Shown one piece after another: positions 38,253-46,959 of a stretch of DNA of 64,000 bases. The notes under the pieces are model-generated. The model was not told the DNA's origin. It saw only the letters and a list, made by a program, of their open reading frames with translations, and made no database searches. Where the stretch lies: the NCBI RefSeq assembly GCF_031846345.1, contig NZ_JAVRHX010000004.1, forward strand, positions 186,001 through 250,000. The letters are read 5' to 3'. The stretch comes from Glaciecola petra. Its GTDB lineage: Bacteria; Pseudomonadota; Gammaproteobacteria; Enterobacterales; Alteromonadaceae. The position numbers and the translations under genes were made by a program. The first letter of the stretch is position 1; each line of letters starts with the position of its first letter.

Positions 38253-39521
38253 CTATGATTTTGCTATACGCTTAGACTCTTTCTTTAAGAATATCAAAAC
38301 GAAAATGGCATACATTACATAAAAAGTACCCAATGCAATTGAATACAACAAAATTAACTCAAAGGGCGTAAACGTTAACCAAGAACCCATTAAAAAACAA
38401 GAAACAACCATGCAGGCTCGCATAAAGTTCAATATTAAAAATAGATCATTTCGTTTGAACACACTTAGTGCGTGGCCAATAGGGTTAGCAATAAACTGGA
38501 AAAACAACATTACTGATAATATCGAAGCAAAGACTCCCGCATCTGACCATATCTCACCAAAGAAAAATGCAAAAAGATACTTCCCAGTTATAGTAAGGAA
38601 TAGCGCTGGCACTATACCAATCAATGCCATTTTTTTACATAAATTCAAACTCACTTTATAAATTTCGTCTGGTTTCTTTTTCCCTATCTTCGCAACTTCA
38701 CCATGATAAGCTTGAGAGGCCGTATTTGCGATCAACATCATCGGCACTGCAATCACAGAAATTGCAAGACCCAACTGCCCAGTTTCAGCTTTACCAAAAT
38801 AATGATTGAAAACTAGTATTGGCAGCTGAGCAGATAAAATCATAAGAAATTGTGAAGGAAGTCGAAATTTGGGAAAATCAGAATACATCTTAGCGACTCT
38901 TTTCATCGATACTCTTGTCACCGCTGTGCTATTTATCTTCAAAGAGATCAGTAAAAACAGAAAACCAAGTAAAACCCCTAATATATGCCCATAGACCAAA
39001 CCAAAAGTAATTCCTAAGCCAATAAAAGGTATACTTATTTTTACAATCGCTGCAGAAAAAGAAACAAGCGCTTCTGCAATAGCTACTTTTTTGAAACTTT
39101 TATTCCGAATATTCCACGAAACTAAAATTTCATGAATTGAATAAATAAAAATTGAAATAGATAAGATTATAAAAAAAGTACTATCAAAACTACTCAGGCT
39201 CAAGAGTTGCTGTAGGGGCTTCGCATAATTGAAAAGTAAAAAAACACAACAAGATAAAACGGCTGCTAACGAAACGCATAGAATCAGCAAGTTAGACGCA
39301 GCTATGTTGGTTCTGGGTAAAGGAATGGCAAGTGGATAACGTAACGCTACAAGAGGTCCTATCAACAAAACCAAAGAAAGATAGACGTTAAACATACCAA
39401 ATTGCTCTGGAGTATAAAGGCGTGTTAAGACTAATACACTAGCAAAGCCAATTAGCTTTGCAGTACCTGAACCCATTACTAATACAAGTATGTTTCTAAG
39501 CAAACTATTATTATTTGGCAC
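38253..39521 (-). CDS. Wzx-type lipid-linked oligosaccharide flippase
   Basis: This polytopic inner-membrane protein of the MATE/PST flippase group has about 12 predicted helices. It would flip the undecaprenyl-linked repeat unit to the periplasm for Wzy-dependent polymerisation. The start RNILVLVMGSGTAKLIGFAS, then LTRLYTPEQFGMFNVYLS, is the usual polysaccharide-biosynthesis protein opening. GTG 39521 is chosen because GGAAA lies just upstream; a TTG at 39533 would add four residues but has no ribosome-binding site. The strand has low GC and many AAA/ATA codons, as is usual in O-antigen and capsule islands. It is co-transcribed with the pyruvyl transferase gene. Confidence 0.9.
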   Translation of the reverse strand: MPNNNSLLRNILVLVMGSGTAKLIGFASVLVLTRLYTPEQFGMFNVYLSLVLLIGPLVALRYPLAIPLPRTNIAASNLLILCVSLAAVLSCCVFLLFNYAKPLQQLLSLSSFDSTFFIILSISIFIYSIHEILVSWNIRNKSFKKVAIAEALVSFSAAIVKISIPFIGLGITFGLVYGHILGVLLGFLFLLISLKINSTAVTRVSMKRVAKMYSDFPKFRLPSQFLMILSAQLPILVFNHYFGKAETGQLGLAISVIAVPMMLIANTASQAYHGEVAKIGKKKPDEIYKVSLNLCKKMALIGIVPALFLTITGKYLFAFFFGEIWSDAGVFASILSVMLFFQFIANPIGHALSVFKRNDLFLILNFMRACMVVSCFLMGSWLTFTPFELILLYSIALGTFYVMYAIFVLIFLKKESKRIAKS

Positions 39522-39674
39522 TAAATTTTCCAAAAACCGAAATGGAGTATATCGCTATTATTAAAAAATAATGGCAGCTGGAGTATTAGGAGAAATATTA
39601 CCAGACATGACGGCCAGCTAATATAGTGACAAGATAAATTGAGGGAATATTTTCGATTTTATTTATGTTAAATA

Positions 39675-39703
39675 AAAAACGGACCACTTAATGGTCCGTT
39701 TTT
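39675..39703 (-). terminator. Intrinsic terminator of the PEP-CTERM-like gene
   Basis: A perfect 12-bp stem, AAAAACGGACCA (39675-39686) with its complement at 39692-39703, has a five-base loop. On the minus strand it ends in a T run just after the PEP-CTERM-like gene. Confidence 0.88.
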
Positions 39704-39727
39704 AAATTTAGTATGTTAGCGATACTA

Positions 39728-40360
39728 CTAAGACTGTTTTCTAGCAAATACAAATCCGAAAGCAGCAAGTATTAAAACGAAAATAGCAGGAGCTGGGACC
39801 ATCAACATAGAAGTTGACGCCTCTATAACAAACTCTCGTATTTCTACACTTACGTTTTCAGACCCAACAAGCCTAAATTCAAAGTTCATAGCACCTATAA
39901 TATTCAAGTTACTTGCTAAACTTTGAACTGCAAAGGAGTTTACGTTAAGGCCGTTAAATTCTTGGTCAAATAAAACATTATTTGACACGTCAGTGAATAT
40001 AACTCTTAAATCGCTAAGCTCTTGTTGCGTCAAATAACCCCAATCATTCGCTAAACCCAACGCTGTGATATCAATCAAAGTCGTAAAGCTTCCAGCGATA
40101 CTAATGAAGTTAGTATCTGAAAGTGGGTCGCCTTCAGGGTCCAATCTGTCGCTTCTTGTATTAAAAACAGAAGATCTATCATTTCTGATATTAGCGTCAA
40201 CGCCGTCAAAAAGGCTAATTGCGTTTTCTTGAACCCAACCATTAGGTAGTGTTACAACCACACCACCGTCTATATCAGCGTTTGTAATTACAGATGCGTT
40301 TACCGAAGCTATGCAACTAAACATTACAAAAGCAGCTATCGTTTTAAACATTTTACTCAT
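39728..40360 (-). CDS. Exported protein with PEP-CTERM-like sorting tail
   Basis: This 210-residue secreted protein of unknown specific role has a signal peptide (MSKMFKTIAAFVMFSCIASVNA), a central beta-rich domain, and a C-terminal sorting signal: MVPAPAIFVLILAAFGFVFARKQ, split as VPAP, a hydrophobic helix and a basic end. PEP-CTERM tails normally read VPEP; VPAP is a variant. Exosortase would cleave here and pass the protein to the envelope or matrix. No exosortase gene is in the window. AGGTGAG five bases before ATG 40360 supports the start. A near-consensus sigma-54 promoter and upstream repeats make it look inducible. It has its own terminator, so it is a single-gene unit inside the polysaccharide locus. 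Confidence 0.82.
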   Translation of the reverse strand: MSKMFKTIAAFVMFSCIASVNASVITNADIDGGVVVTLPNGWVQENAISLFDGVDANIRNDRSSVFNTRSDRLDPEGDPLSDTNFISIAGSFTTLIDITALGLANDWGYLTQQELSDLRVIFTDVSNNVLFDQEFNGLNVNSFAVQSLASNLNIIGAMNFEFRLVGSENVSVEIREFVIEASTSMLMVPAPAIFVLILAAFGFVFARKQS

Positions 40361-40403
40361 TGTCTCACCTTAAGAATTAAAAATTTACCCTGCTGGAATC
40401 AAT

Positions 40404-40422
40404 AAAGCACAACTCGTGCCAA
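40404..40422 (-). promoter_or_regulatory. Sigma-54 (RpoN) promoter of the PEP-CTERM-like gene
   Basis: Read leftward the site is TTGGCACGAGTTGTGCTTT. The -24 GG and -12 GC are exactly 10 bp apart, and TTGGCACG matches the -24 consensus completely. The predicted start near 40395 leaves a 35-nt leader before ATG 40360. Confidence 0.78.
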
Positions 40423-40488
40423 CTTTTAAGTGCTTGAATATAATAATAAATATTATAAAGGAGCATATTGATGTAAAATATACTGACA

Positions 40489-40533
40489 CTAATTTGCGAC
40501 AGTGTCAAAATGAATAAGTGCTAATTTGCGACA
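40489..40533. repeat. Paired 13-bp direct repeats, probable enhancer-binding-protein sites
   Basis: CTAATTTGCGACA occurs at 40489-40501 and again at 40521-40533, 32 bp apart (about three turns). Each copy sits inside a dyad: TGACACT (40484-40490) with AGTGTCA (40501-40507) for the first, and AGTG/CACT for the second. They are about 95-140 bp upstream of the sigma-54 start, the usual place for an NtrC-class activator. Confidence 0.65.
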
Positions 40534-40696
40534 CTCTATATAGCCCTGATCACCAAACTAATCTTTTGATCACGACTGAAACACTTTGATGATACTATTT
40601 TTATGTCTTATAAGGAATAACATAATTTGAGCTTTTTCTTAATTTAACAATATTGTTCTGTTAATATTAAGGTACAGTTTTTTTACCAGTGCTTGT

Positions 40697-41911
40697 ATGC
40701 AATTTCTCCCCAGACTATATATATACAGCCCAATTTTATTGGCAATATTGTTTATTAGGGCTTCTTTAGATCCTCTGTTAAACATGTTTAAAGTTGGAGG
40801 TATTGGTTTCGGTGCTGTGATGAATCTGTTTATGTTAGTTGTATTGTTTGCAGTTTATAACCATACACGATTTAAGATTCATAGAATGAGTATGCTATGG
40901 ATTCCCCTCATTCTAATAATGCTTATTTCTATTGCATACACACCTTATCCGGTATTAGGTTTAAGAAGTTTATTAGTCGTTATCACATATATGGCAATGT
41001 TTTTGATTCCATTTCATTTTGTAAAATCACAACAGCACTTCATGGAATGTTTAAAAATTATAGTCTACTCCTCTTTTATTCCTTTACTCGCCGTATTTTA
41101 TGAGTTCGCTTTTCCCGAAGGAAGCACAAATAGAAACGGATTTAGATTATTTTCTACCTTTACCCACCCGAATATATTTGCATTTTATTTAGTTACTGTT
41201 GTCAGTGTTTGTTTTTTTGCAATCAAAAGTGAAATGTTCAAATATGAAATTCAATTCAAAAGACTGTGTTGGATTATCATGTTGTTTAGCTTAGTGTGCA
41301 TTCTAGGCACAAAAACCAGATCAGCATGGGCAGTTGTGGGCTTATTAGTATTAGTTTATGGCCTATTCGTTGAAAAACGCTATTTAGCTTATCTTGCCCT
41401 TGCATCAACAATAGCTTTGCTGGTGCCAAGCATTCAAGAGAGAGTTTTAGACTTGTTTCAGGGTAACGATGTTGATGCATTTGTAAATGATTATGAAGCA
41501 CTAAACTCATATGCTTGGCGCAAAGTAATATGGGCTAGCGCAATGGAGCAGTTTTGGGAACGACCTTGGTGGGGTTTCGGATATGAAGGATTTACATATT
41601 ATTCTGGTGCTTTTTTTGTTATTGAATCAGATGAAGGCGCAGGTGCACACAATACATATGTTCAGTTGCTTTTCGAAATTGGTATAATTGGATTTATAGC
41701 ATTTTTGTGGTTGCTAATACCTATTCTAAAAAAACTATTGGAACTTCGGCGTCTAGCTCCCGAAAATATTATTGTTTTCGCCTTATTCTTAGCCTATTGT
41801 TTAATACATTACTCAGATAATGTTTTTGATTACTTAGTATTCAACTGGTATTTTTGGTTTTTCATAGGTGCTTTTCTTGCTTATAATAGGTTGGAAGCGA
41901 GAGGTGAATAA
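40697..41911 (+). CDS. O-antigen ligase/Wzy-like polymerase
   Basis: This polytopic inner-membrane protein of 404 residues with about 10-12 helices belongs to the Wzy_C (O-antigen ligase/polymerase) group. The conserved part includes TRSAWAVVGLLVLVYG around residue 203 and the large periplasmic loop. That loop carries PWWGFGYEGFTYYSG and GAHNTYVQLLFEIGIIGF, the second being the characteristic H-N-x-Y/F element. It would polymerise the flipped repeat unit on undecaprenyl diphosphate. No strong ribosome-binding site precedes ATG 40697. A second member of the family lies at 54769-56121, so one may be polymerase and the other ligase, or they may serve different polymers. Confidence 0.88.
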   Translation: MQFLPRLYIYSPILLAILFIRASLDPLLNMFKVGGIGFGAVMNLFMLVVLFAVYNHTRFKIHRMSMLWIPLILIMLISIAYTPYPVLGLRSLLVVITYMAMFLIPFHFVKSQQHFMECLKIIVYSSFIPLLAVFYEFAFPEGSTNRNGFRLFSTFTHPNIFAFYLVTVVSVCFFAIKSEMFKYEIQFKRLCWIIMLFSLVCILGTKTRSAWAVVGLLVLVYGLFVEKRYLAYLALASTIALLVPSIQERVLDLFQGNDVDAFVNDYEALNSYAWRKVIWASAMEQFWERPWWGFGYEGFTYYSGAFFVIESDEGAGAHNTYVQLLFEIGIIGFIAFLWLLIPILKKLLELRRLAPENIIVFALFLAYCLIHYSDNVFDYLVFNWYFWFFIGAFLAYNRLEARGE

Positions 41912-42021
41912 AGATATTGGTAATTCATGTTATCTCTTAATCAGAATTACTGAGGCATATTAAAATCCCCCAAATCAAATCTGAAACAATACAAATCTGT
42001 CGCTTTTTATGTATATTTTTA

Positions 42022-43035
42022 ATGACATTCGTTCATATTAACCCCGGTAAAGCGTCTTGGACTGGAGATATTTCTAGAGCACTTGAGCTTGTAAACTATG
42101 TTTTAGCTGACATATTAGGAAGGGGTAGCGTTCCGGCATTGAGCTTAATAAGTGGTTATCTTGCATGGAATGCTTATAAACGTAAAACTAATTGGTTTTC
42201 GCTTTTCAAATCAAAATTTCAAGCACTTATCTTACCAATGCTAACATGGAATGTTCTTATTATTTTACTATCGCTTGTGATTTTCTTGATTGCATCTAGG
42301 GAAACAAGCCAGTTTAGAACACTTACAGAAAATAGTTTTTCGTTATCAAATATTTTTAATTATATTTTCGCTCTTCAATACGGTTCACTAACCGAACCAC
42401 TTAACTTTCTTAGAGATATTTTTGTTTGTTCAATACTTTTCCCTTTAATTAGGATCTTTGTGAGCACCTTGAATGTATTTAGTATTTTTCTTATCTGGCT
42501 ATTGGGTTTCACATATGGGTTTGAACCATTGATTCTTAGGCCATCAATACTAATGTTTTTCTCTATAGGTGTTTATTTATCTTTATATGCACCCGCTACT
42601 TTCAAAGGAAAAATAATTTCTTTTATCAAAATAGGGATAGCGGTTGTTGGAGCTCTTTTAATTTCTAAATATTTGATTAATGGAATGTACCGAGAGGTTA
42701 TGGTCAAACAGACATTCTTTATGTTAGCCTGTGCTGTGATTTTCTTGATTATTTCTTTTTACCTAGCTCAAACAAATATTGGTAAAAAAATATGCCGTTT
42801 TGACGTTTATTGCTTTCCTTTGTTCTTAACACATAGTTTCATGATGACAATATTTTGGGGAGCTTGGCAATTGTTTTTTGGTAAAGAACTAACTGAGTAC
42901 TACATTGTATTTTATTTGTCCGCTCCATTTTTTACCTTTATGACTGTTGTTATTTTATATAAATCAATCGCTCCATCCACACCATTGCTGCAAATGTTTC
43001 TGTGGGGTAAAAAAAGAAAGCCTTGTTGTGAATAA
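42022..43035 (+). CDS. Acyltransferase-3 family membrane protein, start uncertain or 5' frameshifted
   Basis: This probable O-acetyl or succinyl transferase modifies sugars and has about ten membrane helices (337 residues from ATG 42022). The family's catalytic His after helix 1 is in FVHINPG, which would be residue 5 if ATG 42022 were the start, leaving helix 1 missing. The same frame is open back to 41941 and encodes the conserved RFLCIFLMTFVH context, but it has no ATG, GTG or TTG. An ATG at 41927 starts in another frame and stops at 41953. Either a single-base frameshift or a rare start is implied. Other motifs fit the family (LSLISGYLAW near residue 45). It follows the polymerase gene by about 110 bp and may be co-transcribed. 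Confidence 0.72.
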   Translation: MTFVHINPGKASWTGDISRALELVNYVLADILGRGSVPALSLISGYLAWNAYKRKTNWFSLFKSKFQALILPMLTWNVLIILLSLVIFLIASRETSQFRTLTENSFSLSNIFNYIFALQYGSLTEPLNFLRDIFVCSILFPLIRIFVSTLNVFSIFLIWLLGFTYGFEPLILRPSILMFFSIGVYLSLYAPATFKGKIISFIKIGIAVVGALLISKYLINGMYREVMVKQTFFMLACAVIFLIISFYLAQTNIGKKICRFDVYCFPLFLTHSFMMTIFWGAWQLFFGKELTEYYIVFYLSAPFFTFMTVVILYKSIAPSTPLLQMFLWGKKRKPCCE

Positions 43036-43045
43036 GCTTTTCCAC

Positions 43046-44935
43046 TCAATTGACCAACTTATTTGAAATTGCTTTCCAAAACATATGAGAACCAAACGCA
43101 GAGAGGTGACCCTCATCATAAAATATACTTTTGCCATCTATTATATTTCGACAATTAAAAGCTTCGTCGCAATTGAAACTATAAGGATCTATAAATTGTA
43201 TATTGGGATATAAGCTCGTCATACTTCTCAAAAACTGGTTAACTTTTATACGAGTATTCGCATTTTCATTTGAAACCCTTGCGCATATATCAGTATTGAA
43301 GCCTTTCATACAACGATAAACGCTATTTGTGGGAGCAGGCACCTGTCCAATTAGGATTAATTGACGATCATTACCTATTATGTTGATCATTGCCTTGATT
43401 TGATTTTCAAGCATATCAAAATAATTCGCTTTAATCGGAACAATTTCGCAAGGTATTTTTGTACAAATCATTTCCCGAGGCTGCCATTGTTGCGCCCATA
43501 TAATAGGTTTGTTTGGATATCGTTCAATATTCTCTATATTGTTTTTGCAGTATTCTTGCCAGTTAATATTCATAAAGGTTTCTGTTGGCTTTGTCATATA
43601 GTTTGGTAGGCTTAAACACGCACCATCCCAACTTAAAATCACACGTGCCGTCTTCGCTTTAGTAATACCATAAACATAGTGCGAAAGGTTACTGTCACCA
43701 ATGGCAAGAAAGTCAAATTCATCTTGTCTTGCACCATTAAGAAAATAGGTTTTTCCTCCAGAAGCATCTCTTACATGACGTCCTTCAAAATATTTTTGCC
43801 CAGCCAAGAACGGTTCTATTTTTTCTATATTTTTCTGCCATAAAGTACCTTTATAGAATACAAAACACCCAAGAACACTTATCGATATGCCAAAAACTAA
43901 ATATATGGTTTTTGGACCATATTTTATTTTGGGAATAGCCTGTTTCCCAAATCGAGTTTCAATGTATGTATAACTTAACCAGCCCAAGATAAAGCTAAAC
44001 ACTATACCTGCAAACCATGTGTAAGTTGGCAATTCAAAATATTTAATAAGCACAACTAATGGCCAATGCCACAAATAAACTGAGTACGACCAGGTCCCAA
44101 TTTTTTGTGCAATAGCTCGCCCAGTTAGTATACTTTTTTGATTATTAGCGAGTAAAACCAACAAAGCACCTAGAACAGGGATTAGCGCAAAAGTACCTGG
44201 CCAAGAATAATCTTTGTTTAACCAAATTGTCGAACCTACTATCAACAGAACCCCAAATAGCTCCAGCCCTATTCGAGCAGAATAAGCAACACTCGCGCGC
44301 AAAGGATAGAAAAAAGCAAGCCCTCCTATAAGCAACTCCCATGCTCTAGTTGGGAACAAAAAATAAGCGGCAGAAGGCATCGTTGTAGATGCCCAAATAC
44401 TATAACCAAAACATATAAGAGCCATCAATAATGTCAATTTTGCGAACATTTCTAACGGAAATATTTTAGCCGCAAGCAACATTATTACAGGGTAAATCAT
44501 ATAAAATTGCCATTCGACCGATAGCGACCAAGTATGCAATAACCAATTGTACTTCGATGCCTCATCAAAGTAACCCGACTCCGACCAGAATACAATGTTA
44601 GACAGAAACGAAATCGCACTAGCAGCATGTGTTGCTAATTGACTAGCATCAACTAAATTAAGGAATATAAAACCTAAGATAGTCATCGTTATACAGAGCA
44701 TTAGCAAAGCAGGTAATATCCTGGCTATTCTTGCAATATAAAAAGTAGATAGAGAAAAAGTATTGGCAGCAATTGCTTTCATGACAATCGAAGTCATTAA
44801 ATAGCCGGAAATAACAAAAAATATATCAACACCAATGAAGCCACCTGGCAGCCAGGCTGGATTGAAATGGAACAGGACTACAGATAAAACTGCGAATGCA
44901 CGCAATCCCTGTATATCTGCCCTAAACTTATTCAT
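43046..44935 (-). CDS. OafA-like acyltransferase with C-terminal SGNH domain
   Basis: This 629-residue integral membrane enzyme probably O-acetylates the polysaccharide. The N-terminal acyltransferase-3 domain (about 1-350) opens with the canonical DIQGLRAFAVLSVVLFHF (catalytic His) and GGFIGVDIFFVISGYLMT, and contains SVEWQFYMIYP. The periplasmic C-terminal domain is SGNH-like: LAIGDSNLSHYV near residue 410 provides the Ser block, and FYDEGHLSAFGSHMF near 610 the Asp-x-x-His pair. This fused architecture is known from OafA-type O-antigen acetylases. Start ATG 44935 agrees with family length. It lies in the leftward glycosyltransferase run, 32 bp after the beta-propeller lipoprotein gene. Confidence 0.93.
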   Translation of the reverse strand: MNKFRADIQGLRAFAVLSVVLFHFNPAWLPGGFIGVDIFFVISGYLMTSIVMKAIAANTFSLSTFYIARIARILPALLMLCITMTILGFIFLNLVDASQLATHAASAISFLSNIVFWSESGYFDEASKYNWLLHTWSLSVEWQFYMIYPVIMLLAAKIFPLEMFAKLTLLMALICFGYSIWASTTMPSAAYFLFPTRAWELLIGGLAFFYPLRASVAYSARIGLELFGVLLIVGSTIWLNKDYSWPGTFALIPVLGALLVLLANNQKSILTGRAIAQKIGTWSYSVYLWHWPLVVLIKYFELPTYTWFAGIVFSFILGWLSYTYIETRFGKQAIPKIKYGPKTIYLVFGISISVLGCFVFYKGTLWQKNIEKIEPFLAGQKYFEGRHVRDASGGKTYFLNGARQDEFDFLAIGDSNLSHYVYGITKAKTARVILSWDGACLSLPNYMTKPTETFMNINWQEYCKNNIENIERYPNKPIIWAQQWQPREMICTKIPCEIVPIKANYFDMLENQIKAMINIIGNDRQLILIGQVPAPTNSVYRCMKGFNTDICARVSNENANTRIKVNQFLRSMTSLYPNIQFIDPYSFNCDEAFNCRNIIDGKSIFYDEGHLSAFGSHMFWKAISNKLVN

Positions 44936-44967
44936 TCAATTTATTACCTTACTTTCATAGCGTTTTA

Positions 44968-46956
44968 TCAATCGCATAATGAGTCTTTAAATAACTGTTT
45001 TGTCGGTAGTTCTAGTAAACCACCCACCTTTTGTAATATATATGTTTTTGATTCAACGCTATCTATTGCTATATCTACAACGCCATTAAAGTGTGTTAAA
45101 GCACAACTTTTTTCTGTAAATGTTTCACCGCCATCAGTCGAGACGAAAAAGCTACTTGTTGGCCGATACGACCAAGTAATTGTTGCTAACATTATGTTAT
45201 TTGGATCCTTTGGGTCAGCTACCATTGCGTAAAAAGCGCTACCTTTTTCATTTTCATAAAATTTATATGCCTTTTTACCCTTTATCTCATAGATGACTGA
45301 ATTGCCCTTCCTAGAACCTAGCAAGAATAGTCGACCATCAAATTTATATGAATTGAATGCACAAAAACCTGATGGCAATCGAATAGAAAACTTGGTCTCA
45401 AGCGCTTTGTTCAAGGTAACGACAGTAGCTGGACCCTCACAGGTAGCGATATAAAGTAAACCATTATGTTCTTCTATCGCTCGGTATACCTTGTTTTGTT
45501 TACCTAACGAAAACTCAAGATCTTTATCTATATTTGAAGCTTTTGACAATACTAGACCGCCTTTGTGTCCATCGCGAAATGACACTAACCCATGGTAATA
45601 TGAAAGACCTCTCGAGTAACTTTTACCCCAAAAACTGCCTTTACCACTTCGGTCTTCATAATTAGTGAGTTTTATAGTTTTTTCAGAGTTTTCTATTTCG
45701 GAATAACTGTATAAATAATCATCTGGTTCTTCCCAAGGTGAAAAAATAGCATATAGGGTGCTGTTAAAATAAGTCATCGACCATGCATGACCTTTAATTT
45801 TATCTAACGAGATGCTTTCTATTTCGCGTTTGTTGTCTTCTGTAATCTTTTTACTTATTTTTACTATACCAACATCCATGCTACTCAGATAAATATGGTT
45901 GTTACCGATTTCGAGACCAGTTGCGACAATGTTAAAAGCATTGCCCGATACTTCCTTTAACTCGTTATCAGCGTTAGGTTTTAGTTGATATACACCCCAA
46001 TAATCCGTTACATAGAAAAGGTCGTTTATGTAACTACTACTCAAAATCTTCGTTAAAGTGCGCTGTTCACTTCTATGCGGCAACGAATCGTCAAAAACTG
46101 GCTCAATAACTTTTACACTTTCAAACCTATCTTTGTTTAGGGTTAATTTATGTAGAGCTATATTCCACCTATTGCCTAAACCGACAATTAAACTGTCGCT
46201 ATTTGGATCTGCAATTGCGCTCACTATGCTTTTCTTTGAAGCCTTGTATAGAGGGTTTATAAGATCTTTAAGGTCGTAGATATTTTTTTCAGTAACGACT
46301 ATTTCTCTATTTCCTGTGCGCTTTAATGCAACAACACGCTCTTCAAACTCGTGTAACAACGTGTTTTTTTCACTCAAAAAATCAAAGACATATAAGCGTT
46401 TAGTGCCAAAATACAGTAATTCATTATGAATATTAGGATTGAAAAACACACCTGCTTTAAGTGACATAGGTGATGAAATTTCTTGCACAGTTAGTTCGTG
46501 GTCAATACATTTTATTGTGTCACTACGACTAGCAATACACATCAACTTCCCGTCGTCAGAAACTGTATAAGCTTGGTCTGTTATGCTTCTGTATGTATCG
46601 AGCTCTATGCCTGTGTGATACCATTTACCATTACCATCTGTATATAATAGGTCTTTTGCAGTAATGGCAAACAAGCGCTCTCCAAAAGGTGCTAGAGCAG
46701 TTACATTATAATAAGCTAGGTTATTAATATATGGTTGCCATTTACCCTCTTCTTGCTTCCAAACACCCGCAACATCTGACGATAAATACAATTCGTTTTT
46801 AAATTCTACAACACTGGTAAAAGCACCTCCCCCACCCCATAAGATTTGATTTTTCTTGATAGCTGAACTACCCCATTTAGTACAGCCCAACAACAAAAAC
46901 ATCAAAAGTAAAAAGTATTTACGTGTGAAAAATGATTTCTTTGACAGCAGAAACAT
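44968..46956 (-). CDS. Lipoprotein with predicted beta-propeller, function unknown
   Basis: The 662-residue protein has a lipoprotein signal with FLLLMFLLLGC as lipobox (Cys near residue 25). The rest is built of short beta-strand repeats typical of BNR/sialidase-like or GH74-like propellers: ELYLSSDVAGVWKQEEGKW near residue 55, then NVTALAPFGERLFAIT and later SSFFVSTDGGETFTEKS. BNR-type Asp-box features (STDGGETF) support a propeller. No catalytic pair can be assigned. It begins three bases after the WecG-type gene ends and precedes the acyltransferase gene, so it belongs to the polysaccharide operon. It might bind, trim or lyse the polymer in the periplasm or at the outer membrane; this is inference. 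Confidence 0.7.
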   Translation of the reverse strand: MFLLSKKSFFTRKYFLLLMFLLLGCTKWGSSAIKKNQILWGGGGAFTSVVEFKNELYLSSDVAGVWKQEEGKWQPYINNLAYYNVTALAPFGERLFAITAKDLLYTDGNGKWYHTGIELDTYRSITDQAYTVSDDGKLMCIASRSDTIKCIDHELTVQEISSPMSLKAGVFFNPNIHNELLYFGTKRLYVFDFLSEKNTLLHEFEERVVALKRTGNREIVVTEKNIYDLKDLINPLYKASKKSIVSAIADPNSDSLIVGLGNRWNIALHKLTLNKDRFESVKVIEPVFDDSLPHRSEQRTLTKILSSSYINDLFYVTDYWGVYQLKPNADNELKEVSGNAFNIVATGLEIGNNHIYLSSMDVGIVKISKKITEDNKREIESISLDKIKGHAWSMTYFNSTLYAIFSPWEEPDDYLYSYSEIENSEKTIKLTNYEDRSGKGSFWGKSYSRGLSYYHGLVSFRDGHKGGLVLSKASNIDKDLEFSLGKQNKVYRAIEEHNGLLYIATCEGPATVVTLNKALETKFSIRLPSGFCAFNSYKFDGRLFLLGSRKGNSVIYEIKGKKAYKFYENEKGSAFYAMVADPKDPNNIMLATITWSYRPTSSFFVSTDGGETFTEKSCALTHFNGVVDIAIDSVESKTYILQKVGGLLELPTKQLFKDSLCD

Positions 46957-46959
46957 GAA

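Larger units (their letters stand above)
40361..40696. other. 336-bp divergent regulatory region, PEP-CTERM gene / polymerase gene
   Basis: The region contains no gene. From left to right it holds the leftward sigma-54 promoter (40404-40422), an AT-rich stretch, the paired repeats (40489-40533), and a weak rightward sigma-70 candidate, TTGAGC (40627-40632) with TATTGT (40651-40656) at 18-bp spacing, for the polymerase gene. Confidence 0.6.
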
